DNA of 6,603 nt. Source: RZZS01 sp964498755 (GTDB lineage: Bacteria; Pseudomonadota; Alphaproteobacteria; Micavibrionales; Micavibrionaceae). The notes below the pieces were generated by a model that saw nothing but the letters and a program-made list of their open reading frames with translations, made no database searches and had not been told where the DNA came from. The position numbers and the translations under genes were made by a program. Within the stretch, counting starts at the first letter, position 1, and each line of letters starts with the position of its first letter. The DNA is taken from positions 1 to 6,603 of the forward strand of contig CAZCIB010000075.1 of the NCBI GenBank assembly GCA_964498755.1, in the 5' to 3' direction. This document shows positions 1-6,176 of the stretch, one piece after another.

Positions 1-1345
1 TCACCGCTTCTATCGCCAGATTGACTGTCGCCGTATCCGTCAGATCGCCGTCCGTCACCGTGTACTCGAAGCTGTCCGGGCCGTTGAAGTTTTCAGCGGG
101 CGTGTACGTGAAATCACCGTTCGCCAGCAACTCCACCGTGCCGCCCGCCGCCGTCGTCAACGTCGTCGGCTGCGCGCTCAAAACAGGCGTATCAACATCC
201 GTATCATTTCCAAGAACGTTGCCATTAAGGACGGTATCTTCCGTACCCGTAAACGCGTCGTCCACGCCGACCGGCGCGTCATTCACCGCTTCTATCGCCA
301 GATTGACTGTCGCCGTATCCGTCAGATCGCCGTCCGTCACCGTGTACTCGAAGCTATCCGCGCCGTTATAATCCGCCGCTGGCGTGTAGGTGAAATCGCC
401 ATTCGGTAGAATGACCACTTCTCCGCCGCCTGCCGTGGTCAAGGTCGCGCTCACCGCCTGCAGGCTATCGAGATTGGGATCAATGTCATTAACAAGGACA
501 TTACCGCTCAGAACGACGTCTTCCAGACCTGTAAAACTGTCATTGGACGCATCAGGCGCGGCGTTCACCACCAGGGTTGTCAGATCGAACAGACTGTCAT
601 CTCTTAAAGTCAGGCTTTCAATGACGGGACCATCAGGACCGTATTGATCCTTGATCGTGATCGTGCTTTCACCCGTTGCGTCGACAGCTATCGTTAAATC
701 GGTTCCCAGACGCGTAAAGGTTAGATCGGAAAGTTCCGAAATGAATAAATCGATCGTGTCAGTACCTGAGCTGTCGTAAACGACGTCATGGCCGGCGCCG
801 GGGATAAAGACAAATGTATCGTCTCCCTCATCGCCAAAAAGTTCATCGTCGCCCGCTTGCCCGGATATCCTGTCATTACCCTTGCCGCCGCGCAGGGTAT
901 CATCTCCTTTATTGCCGCGAATATCATCATCGCCCGCGCCGCCGTCAACGATGTCGTTTCCATCAAAAGCGTCGATGAAATCATCTCCCGCATTCGACCA
1001 GATAATGTCATCTCCGCGGCCGCCATTGATCACGAGATCATCAAGCACTAATACGCTGTCGGCAAGAAGAATGAGATCTCCACCATCTCCTGCGAAAATC
1101 GTCTCAATGCTCACGAGCGTTTGCATATTCGCGGAATTACGGATAAATACGGCGTCGCCGCTGTCCGTTAGCCACAGCGTGTCCTTACCGCCGCCACCGT
1201 CATATACGCCGCTGTTGATGAAGAAAGTTCCGTTTACGTTTATCGTCTCTCCGGAATACGGATTGACGTATGCCTGATTAAGCGTCCCGGTCGCGCCCAC
1301 GATATCAAAATCATTTTCCCCGGAATCCCCAGTGAATGTAGTCAT
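1..1345 (-). CDS. Large RTX / tandem Ig-like repeat secreted protein, N-terminal part (runs off left edge)
   Basis: Translating the minus strand from the ATG at 1343-1345 gives 448 codons without a stop up to the left edge, so the C-terminus is missing. The start MTTFTGDSGENDFD has only a weak ribosome site (GGGAAC five bases upstream) and no signal peptide. Domains in order: a Gly/Asp-rich entry region including DGGGGKDTLWL near residue 49; eight contiguous RTX nonapeptides at residues 108-179; a linker resembling the region that follows RTX blocks in haemolysin-type proteins (about 180-258, with FVFIPGAGHDVV); then two 94-residue repeats (261-354 and 355-448) of the VCBS/cadherin-like (Big_9, 'tandem-95') kind, with NDAP, GNDTDVD and NGDFTYTPA motifs. 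RTX repeats bind calcium, and such proteins usually leave through a type I secretion system. An adhesin or biofilm role is inferred from family style. No T1SS gene is visible. Confident in class, unsure of function and total length. Confidence 0.88.
   Translation of the reverse strand, partial: MTTFTGDSGENDFDIVGATGTLNQAYVNPYSGETINVNGTFFINSGVYDGGGGKDTLWLTDSGDAVFIRNSANMQTLVSIETIFAGDGGDLILLADSVLVLDDLVINGGRGDDIIWSNAGDDFIDAFDGNDIVDGGAGDDDIRGNKGDDTLRGGKGNDRISGQAGDDELFGDEGDDTFVFIPGAGHDVVYDSSGTDTIDLFISELSDLTFTRLGTDLTIAVDATGESTITIKDQYGPDGPVIESLTLRDDSLFDLTTLVVNAAPDASNDSFTGLEDVVLSGNVLVNDIDPNLDSLQAVSATLTTAGGGEVVILPNGDFTYTPAADYNGADSFEYTVTDGDLTDTATVNLAIEAVNDAPVGVDDAFTGTEDTVLNGNVLGNDTDVDTPVLSAQPTTLTTAAGGTVELLANGDFTYTPAENFNGPDSFEYTVTDGDLTDTATVNLAIEAV
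2..565 (-). repeat. Two tandem 282-bp units encoding 94-residue Ig/cadherin-like repeats
   Basis: Unit one occupies 284-565 (residues 261-354) and unit two 2-283 (residues 355-448); both end in DTATVNLAIEAV. The DNA of 1-73 is identical to 283-355, while the first halves of the units have diverged (for example SGNVLVNDIDPN against NGNVLGNDTDVD). Base 1 fits the first base of another Asn codon, so a third unit probably begins exactly at the left edge. The pattern suggests gene conversion or recent unit duplication with local homogenisation. Confidence 0.9.
809..1024 (-). repeat. RTX calcium-binding nonapeptide block (eight repeats)
   Basis: Residues 108-179 of the repeat protein divide into eight consecutive nonapeptides: GGRGDDIIW, SNAGDDFID, AFDGNDIVD, GGAGDDDIR, GNKGDDTLR, GGKGNDRIS, GQAGDDELF and GDEGDDTFV. 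They match the GGxGxDxUx consensus of the parallel beta-roll that binds calcium between turns. The second and third units are the most degenerate at the Gly-Gly position but keep the G[DN]D core. Confidence 0.92.
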
Positions 1346-1605
1346 TTTTTGTTCCCAAACCCCAGTTTTATTCCCGCAAACATATGCCGCGCTATAGCTA
1401 CGCGCACACACCCCCACTACCATGCTATCCGGAAACCCTTAATATTTTATTGTCAAAACATTGGATGCCTTCTAACTGGCTACTCTCAGGGAAGCTAGCC
1501 AAAAATGGTAAACAAGAGGTTAACGATTATGTTAAATTTTATTTTTTCATTGTGCTTCGAGCCGTATCGTATATGGTGAACACCGCTCACTTATTTATTA
1601 ACCCT
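1346..1605. promoter_or_regulatory. Divergent intergenic region between the repeat protein and the MATE gene
   Basis: This 260-base, AT-rich stretch must carry the promoters of both divergent genes. An uninterrupted plus-strand frame reaches back to an ATG at 1384, but the 74 residues it would add do not look like a MATE N-terminus. The stretch contains a perfect palindrome GCTATAGC (1391-1398) and a 6-bp inverted repeat TGGCTA/TAGCCA (1477-1482 and 1496-1501, 13-base loop). A consensus TTGACA lies on the minus strand at 1451-1456, but no good -10 box sits at the right distance, so no promoter can be placed. No RNA gene was recognised. Confidence 0.35.
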
Positions 1606-2961
1606 ATGAAAAACAATAACAAAACAGATTTAACAACCGGAGATATCAGGCATCACCTGCTGAGGCTTGGCGCGCCTATGATCTGGGGTATTTTCGCCGT
1701 CCTGAGCTACCAGCTCGCCGATATGTTCTTTATCTCCATGCTTGGAACAAAGGAACTTGCCGCATTTACGTTTACATTCCCTGTTACGATGCTCGTTTTC
1801 TACTGCGTTATGAGCCTGGGGGTCGCCACGTCATCCGTTTTGTCGCGCATGCACGGGCGCAAGGATGAAGTAAACGTAAGGCAGTTTGCCATACACGTCA
1901 ATTTTATCGCCCTGTGCACGGGCCTTGTTCTGGCGATTACGGGCATATTACTGACCGACCCGCTCTTTCGACTGCTGGGCGCAACTGAAGAAAAACTGGC
2001 TATGCTGCGTGAGTATATGCATTTGTGGTTTATCGGCAGCGTTTTCCTGACTTTACCGATTGTCAACAATGCCGCCATGCGGGCCGGAGGAGACTCAACA
2101 ACGCCCGCTATTCTTATGACGCTGGTCGCAGTCATCAATGTCGCACTCGACCCTGTTTTGATATTTGGGCTCTTTGGATTTCCACGCCTGGAACTGCAAG
2201 GCGCGGCGCTTGCCAGTCTGATCGCCAATTTCTGCGCTATGTGCGCAGGGCTCTATATCCTGTCCTATAAAAAGAAAATTCTTTTCCGCTCGCCTTTTAG
2301 CATGAAGTCCCTACCCCAATCCTTCAGGGCCCTGAGCCGCGTCGCTGTTCCTTCAGCCCTGAGCAACACGGTAATGCCGCTGGCGCAGGCCGTGATTATC
2401 GCCCTGCTTGCAAGTTCCGGAACAGCAGCCGTCGCCGCGTTCGGCGTCGCCACCCGCATCGAGGCCTTTGCGCTGATTGTCATCATGGCCGTTGCGACAG
2501 GCATGGGACCGATAATCGGTCAAAACTGGGCTGCAGGCAAATATGAAAGGGTTTATAAAACCCTGCGATACGGCCTTGGCTTTTTCTTTGCTTACTGTTT
2601 AGCGATCGCATGCTTGTTAGCGTTTCTTGGTGAGAGCCTGGCCGGCATTTTCAGCGACGATAAAGTCGTGATCTCACTCGCAGCTGCTTATTTCCTGATT
2701 ATCCCCGCCTCGCAAGCCTTTGGGACGCTGATTAATGGCTGGGCCTCAACGTTTAACGCAATCGACATGGCGCGGCGGGCTCTCGTCATGACAACCGTAC
2801 GCATGCTGGTCATCATTATTCCCTCAGCCTTAATAGGAAATTTTCTTTACGGCGTGACGGGGATATTTCTGGCGATAGCTTTTGGAAACATTGTTTCAGG
2901 AATACTCTTCCACATTCTGAACTGGCGGAAATGCCGCGCAATGCAAAAAAAAGCGGCGTGA
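1606..2961 (+). CDS. MATE-family multidrug/metabolite efflux transporter
   Basis: Inner-membrane antiporter of the MATE (MatE, NorM/DinF-like) family, expected to export cationic drugs or metabolites in exchange for H+ or Na+. From the ATG at 1606 it has 451 residues, a normal length for about twelve membrane helices. Visible signatures are LADMFFISMLGTKELAA (residues 37-53, with the helix-1 acidic residue D39), the N-half MATE motif RAGGDSTTP (159-167) followed by INVALDPVLIFG (177-188) and GAALAS (199-204), and the second-half counterpart GPIIGQNWAAGKYERV. The frame stays open upstream to ATGs at 1573 and 1384. I chose 1606 because MKNNNKTDLTTGDIRHHLLRLGAP matches the usual short hydrophilic MATE N-terminus. 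No clear Shine-Dalgarno precedes 1606 or 1573, so the start is uncertain by 11 residues. Substrate cannot be told from the sequence. The gene stands alone and ends in a shared terminator. Confidence 0.92.
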   Translation: MKNNNKTDLTTGDIRHHLLRLGAPMIWGIFAVLSYQLADMFFISMLGTKELAAFTFTFPVTMLVFYCVMSLGVATSSVLSRMHGRKDEVNVRQFAIHVNFIALCTGLVLAITGILLTDPLFRLLGATEEKLAMLREYMHLWFIGSVFLTLPIVNNAAMRAGGDSTTPAILMTLVAVINVALDPVLIFGLFGFPRLELQGAALASLIANFCAMCAGLYILSYKKKILFRSPFSMKSLPQSFRALSRVAVPSALSNTVMPLAQAVIIALLASSGTAAVAAFGVATRIEAFALIVIMAVATGMGPIIGQNWAAGKYERVYKTLRYGLGFFFAYCLAIACLLAFLGESLAGIFSDDKVVISLAAAYFLIIPASQAFGTLINGWASTFNAIDMARRALVMTTVRMLVIIIPSALIGNFLYGVTGIFLAIAFGNIVSGILFHILNWRKCRAMQKKAA

Positions 2962-2974
2962 AGCCGCTTCTTTT
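2945..2974. terminator. Bidirectional rho-independent terminator
   Basis: A 7-bp perfect stem AAGCGGC (2951-2957) and GCCGCTT (2963-2969) encloses a 5-base loop. TTTT follows on the plus side (2971-2974, after one C), and a run of eight A's precedes it (2945-2952), which becomes a T tract on the minus strand. The hairpin sits between the convergent MATE and AsmA-like genes and should stop transcription from both. The T tract is stronger in the minus direction. The MATE stop codon (2959-2961) lies in the loop. Confidence 0.85.
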
Positions 2975-2999
2975 CCTAAACTTTCTGCCAGATCAAGGC

Positions 3000-3857
3000 T
3001 CACTGAAACATACTGCGGATATTATTCTTGATTGAGTCTACGGCTTCTTCCTCTATCCCGAGCTTTTCAACTGCATCATCAAGTTTTTTCTCGACAAGAC
3101 TGTCAATCAGGTTTGTCCTGATGGCGCGGCGCAGCGCGACTTTAGTCACGATCAAGCCCACTTCCCGCACCGCTTTCTCAGGAGTCACGCCGCCAGTTTC
3201 GCGTCCGATAGAACCGGAGATATCAGGCAACGTCACGGGGCGAACATCGACATCCGGCAGGTTGGATGTCGCTTCAAGCTTTGCGTTTTCAATTAAAAGC
3301 CTGTTCACAACCACCTTGGTCACGGGCTTGTTATCGTTAGCCGCGCTCTCGGGCTGGGCTTCTTTTGCTTTAATGTTTTCAGACAGAGCGTAGAGGTTTG
3401 TCTTTTCATTGTGAATATCAAGATAAATAACCGAGTCAGAGACGATGATGTCATCAAAAACGACTTTTTCTCTCGAAAGGCTCTGCGCGGATACGTTAAT
3501 TGTGCCAACCTCCATGATATTTTCAGAAGCAAACCCCGGCATATTGCCAACACGCAAGCCGGAAATTAACACCGACATTTCATCAAGGTTGACTTCCATC
3601 TCGGCAATCGTAACGGGAACGCCGAGCGTCTTGCTGGCCAGAGATTCAACCGCAGCCTTCGAAAAGCCTGACAGGTTCATGTAAACATAAAATCCAACAG
3701 CGATTAATGCTACTATGATAAAGGCCACGGACGTCGCAAAAACAGTTGCGCCCGATTTCTTTGGCTTGGCTTCAGATGGTTTTTTTTCCGCCTGAGCGCC
3801 TTTTTTCTTCTCATCCGCCTTGTCTTTGGCCGAACTCTTCGTCTTTTTCTCTGCCAT
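3000..3857 (-). CDS. AsmA-like membrane-anchored periplasmic protein
   Basis: This 285-residue protein has a cytoplasmic Lys/Glu/Ala-rich N-terminus (residues 2-35, starting MAEKKTKSSAKDK), one membrane helix (about 38-60, AFIIVALIAVGFYVYM) and a long periplasmic part. The segment after the helix, VTIAEMEVNLDEMSVLISG then LRVGNMPGF (about 82-109), followed by strand-like repeats with Val/Ile-Ser-Asp patterns, resembles the start of AsmA-family proteins, in which a small region after an N-terminal helix begins a beta-rich lipid-channel-like domain. Classical AsmA proteins are much longer, so this is a short relative or single-module form; the C-terminus is Lys/Glu/Asp-rich and helical. The start at 3857 is favoured by AAGGGA seven bases upstream; an in-frame ATG at 3923 would add 22 residues with no such site. 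A role in outer-membrane or lipid homeostasis is inferred from the family only. It converges on the MATE gene and diverges from the flavoprotein gene. Confidence 0.72.
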   Translation of the reverse strand: MAEKKTKSSAKDKADEKKKGAQAEKKPSEAKPKKSGATVFATSVAFIIVALIAVGFYVYMNLSGFSKAAVESLASKTLGVPVTIAEMEVNLDEMSVLISGLRVGNMPGFASENIMEVGTINVSAQSLSREKVVFDDIIVSDSVIYLDIHNEKTNLYALSENIKAKEAQPESAANDNKPVTKVVVNRLLIENAKLEATSNLPDVDVRPVTLPDISGSIGRETGGVTPEKAVREVGLIVTKVALRRAIRTNLIDSLVEKKLDDAVEKLGIEEEAVDSIKNNIRSMFQ

Positions 3858-4013
3858 GGGTTTATCCCTTCCCGTTCTGTTAAGAAAATAACTTGAGTAT
3901 GCTGCAGGACATATGCCTTTCATTCAAGGGAAAATGAAAGAATTTGGAGCTTTTGTAACTGCAGGATAAATATTTGCGAAATGATCGGCAGGAATAAAAA
4001 AAGGGCGCGAGAA
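3858..4013. promoter_or_regulatory. Divergent promoter region with an inverted repeat (possible operator)
   Basis: This region should hold the promoters of the AsmA-like gene (minus) and the flavoprotein/TVP38 operon (plus). It contains a perfect 8-bp inverted repeat, CTTTCATT (3917-3924) and AATGAAAG (3933-3940), with an 8-base spacer, and two copies of CTGCAGGA in direct orientation (3902-3909 and 3959-3966). No convincing -35/-10 pair was found. A regulator site is a guess from symmetry and location. Confidence 0.35.
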
Positions 4014-5456
4014 ATGAAGGAAACGCTAAACAGGATAACGATTGACGTCTGCGTGATCGGGGCTGGCGCTGCCGGATTATCAGCCGCATCCGGGGCCGTT
4101 CAGCTCGGGATGGATACGGCCCTGATTGAACGAGACCGCATGGGCGGAGACTGTCTCTATACGGGGTGCGTGCCGTCAAAGTCACTGATTGCCGCCGCCG
4201 AAAGCGCACAGAATTTCCGCGACAGCGAAAAATTCGGCGTTTATCCGCAAAATCCCAAAATAGATTTCGGAGCCGTTATGGCGCACATGCGCGGTGTTAT
4301 CCGCGACATAGAGCCGCACGACTCGCCGGAACGCTACGAAGGCATGGGCGTCAAAATCTTTCATGAGGCGGCGCGCTTTATTAATGAAAAGCAGGTACAG
4401 GCCGGCGATCATATCATTGAGGCGCGCTACTTTGTTATTGCGACGGGTTCTCGCCCGCGCATACCGGACATTCCGGGACTGGATAAAGACAGGGTTCTGA
4501 CGAATGAGACAATCTTCAACCTGAAAGAGCGGCCGGAACACCTGGCGGTAATCGGCGGCGGCCCTATCGGCGCAGAGATGGCGCAGGCGTTCCGTCGGCT
4601 TGGCAGCGCGGTAACGCTCCTCTCAAATAGCTCTTTGCTTCCACGCGAAGACAAGGAGGCCGCAGCCGTCATTCGCGTGCAAATGCATCGGGAGGGCCTT
4701 GATATTATCGAGGGGGCTGGAATTGAGAGCGTCAGGCATACGAAAGAAGGGCACGAAATCTCGTACAAGGTCAGCGGCAAGGAGAAGAAACTTAAAGCAA
4801 CGCACATTCTCGTCGCAACCGGACGTACGCCTGTTTATGAAACTCTTGATCTCTCCAACGCCGGGGTTTGCGTGGATAAAAACGGCATTCAGGTTGACGG
4901 GCATCTGCGTACGACAAACAAGCGCATTTACGCGCTGGGCGATGTGGCTGGCGGGCCGCAATTCACGCATGCGGCCGGATATCACGCCAGCATTTTCGTT
5001 CAGCATGCGCTTTTCAAAAACTTTCTTGCGAAGACCGATTACCGTTCCTTGCCGCGCGTCACGTATACTGCGCCTGAGCTTGCGCATGCGGGCTTGAGCT
5101 GCGAGGAAGCAAAAAAAACTTACGGAGACACTGTACAGATCGTACGCTGGGACATCAAGGAAAACGACCGCGCGAAAGCTGAAAGGCGTACGGAAGGTTT
5201 TATCAGGATTATCGTTCACAAGGACAGGCCCGTCGGCGTCACGATCGTCGGCGCGCATGCGGGAGAACTGATCAGCCTGTGGGCGCTTGCGATAAGACAA
5301 AAAATGAAACTCTCCGCCGTGGCGCAAACAATCTTCCCGTACCCCACGCTTTCCGAAGTCAGCAAATACGCCGCGGGCTCTTTTTATAAACCCGCGCTTT
5401 TTAGCGAACGTACGCGCGGTATTTTGTCCGTTCTGAAAAAGTTGCCACGATTTTAA
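4014..5456 (+). CDS. FAD-dependent pyridine nucleotide-disulfide oxidoreductase, MerA-like class I
   Basis: This 480-residue cytosolic flavoprotein belongs to the dihydrolipoamide dehydrogenase/mercuric reductase family and would pass electrons from NAD(P)H through FAD to a redox disulfide. Visible parts: FAD-binding GAGAAG (16-21) with E39 ending the second strand; redox-active pair C47 and C52 in GGDCLYTGCVPSK; ATGSR (143-147); NAD(P)-binding GGGPIGAE (181-188); ATGR (268-271); FAD-binding ALGDVAG (307-313); and a C-terminal dimerisation domain from about 345. At the second nucleotide-binding strand the sequence is TLLSNSS, not acidic, closer to MerA (NADPH) than to Lpd (NADH). Y443 in PYPTLSE replaces the catalytic His of Lpd/glutathione reductase. 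There is no N-terminal heavy-metal domain and no C-terminal Cys pair, so mercury reduction is unlikely. The start at 4014 is preferred over 3981 because AAGGG lies eight bases upstream. It is followed after 15 bases by the TVP38 gene. Physiological substrate unknown. Confidence 0.93.
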   Translation: MKETLNRITIDVCVIGAGAAGLSAASGAVQLGMDTALIERDRMGGDCLYTGCVPSKSLIAAAESAQNFRDSEKFGVYPQNPKIDFGAVMAHMRGVIRDIEPHDSPERYEGMGVKIFHEAARFINEKQVQAGDHIIEARYFVIATGSRPRIPDIPGLDKDRVLTNETIFNLKERPEHLAVIGGGPIGAEMAQAFRRLGSAVTLLSNSSLLPREDKEAAAVIRVQMHREGLDIIEGAGIESVRHTKEGHEISYKVSGKEKKLKATHILVATGRTPVYETLDLSNAGVCVDKNGIQVDGHLRTTNKRIYALGDVAGGPQFTHAAGYHASIFVQHALFKNFLAKTDYRSLPRVTYTAPELAHAGLSCEEAKKTYGDTVQIVRWDIKENDRAKAERRTEGFIRIIVHKDRPVGVTIVGAHAGELISLWALAIRQKMKLSAVAQTIFPYPTLSEVSKYAAGSFYKPALFSERTRGILSVLKKLPRF

Positions 5457-5471
5457 AAGGAACGAGTCAAA

Positions 5472-6152
5472 ATGAACATAAAGCTCTACAAACGTTTTTT
5501 ACCGCTCGCCCTCCTCCTGTTATTGATCGCAGGCGCGTACGCTTTTGACCTGCACAATTTCCTCTCGCTTGAATCGATCAAGGCGCAGCGGAATGGATTG
5601 CAAAGCATGATTGACGGCCATCCGTTTATCTCCAGTGTTGTTTTTCTGTTGGCATACGCCGCGTCTGTGGCTTTGTCTTTGCCCATTGCAACGCTGTTGA
5701 CATTACTCGGCGGTTTTTTGTTCGGCCTTGTACAGGGGACGTTGTTGGTCGTAACAGGCGCAACCACCGGCGCAAGCATTATTTTCTTCGTCGCGCAAAC
5801 CTCGCTTGGCGCAACCTTGCGGGAAAAAGCAGGCGGACTTTACAAGCGCGTCGAAGCCAACATGAAAGAGAACGCAGTTGGTTATCTCCTGTTCATGCGC
5901 CTTGTGCCTGTCTTTCCGTTTGTGCTCGTCAATATTCTGCCGGCGCTTTTGAACGTGCCGTTCCGGATTTTTTTGCTTACTACGTTTTTCGGGATTATGC
6001 CGGGAAGCGCCGTGTACGTCTATTTTGGCCAGCAGCTTGGCGAAATCGACAAGCCCGGGGATCTTGCCTCCCCGGAGATGATCGCGGCCTTCGTCCTGCT
6101 TGGCGTTTTTGCCTTGATCCCGACTCTCTACAAGCAATTGAAGTTCCGTTGA
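5472..6152 (+). CDS. TVP38/TMEM64 family membrane protein (VTT/DedA-like domain)
   Basis: This is a 226-residue inner-membrane protein with an N-terminal helix (about 8-25) and roughly five further hydrophobic segments. The VTT (SNARE-associated Golgi protein) core shows GGFLFG (80-85), a Gly-rich helix VVTGATTGASIIFF (93-106), the re-entrant-loop motif FMRLVPVFPF (141-150, with R143 and P146) and NILPALLNVPFRIF (154-167). Related DedA and VTT proteins act in lipid scrambling, undecaprenyl-phosphate recycling or proton-motive-force maintenance; the role of this bacterial subgroup is poorly known. AGGA sits ten bases before the ATG, and the gene follows the flavoprotein stop by 15 bases, so the two are almost certainly co-transcribed. 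From memory, this pair occurs as neighbours or as one fused protein in several bacteria, which would support a shared membrane-linked redox job. No terminator is apparent in the 24 bases before the convergent methyltransferase remnant. Confidence 0.9.
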   Translation: MNIKLYKRFLPLALLLLLIAGAYAFDLHNFLSLESIKAQRNGLQSMIDGHPFISSVVFLLAYAASVALSLPIATLLTLLGGFLFGLVQGTLLVVTGATTGASIIFFVAQTSLGATLREKAGGLYKRVEANMKENAVGYLLFMRLVPVFPFVLVNILPALLNVPFRIFLLTTFFGIMPGSAVYVYFGQQLGEIDKPGDLASPEMIAAFVLLGVFALIPTLYKQLKFR

Positions 6153-6176
6153 GGTCACCACGCCACTACCGCATAT

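Noticed and set aside
21..1277. Plus-strand open frames of 85-131 codons opposite the repeat protein
   Set aside because: They are Ser/Pro/Val-rich antisense readings of repetitive Gly/Asp/Thr codons; the minus strand gives clear RTX and Ig-like motifs.
1428..1456. Consensus TTGACA on the minus strand as a promoter for the repeat protein
   Set aside because: The only -10-like hexamer (TAGCAT) is 23 bases away; at 17-18 bases spacing there is TCCGGA/CCGGAT, so no credible promoter.
1477..1505. TGGCTA/TAGCCA hairpin followed by AAAAA as a terminator
   Set aside because: The stem has only 6 bp with a 13-base loop, and the adjoining tract is A on the plus strand and upstream on the minus strand, so it fits neither direction.
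4623..5327. 234-codon minus-strand open frame
   Set aside because: It is antisense to the flavoprotein, whose plus-strand frame carries all family motifs; the antisense product resembles nothing and has no start signal.
4014..5456. Annotation as a mercuric reductase (merA)
   Set aside because: The C-terminal vicinal cysteines and the N-terminal metal-binding domain are absent, and no mer genes lie nearby.
5486..6161. Minus-strand open frames of 97 and 152 codons opposite the TVP38 gene
   Set aside because: Antisense shadows of a clear VTT-domain protein, with no recognisable motif or ribosome site.
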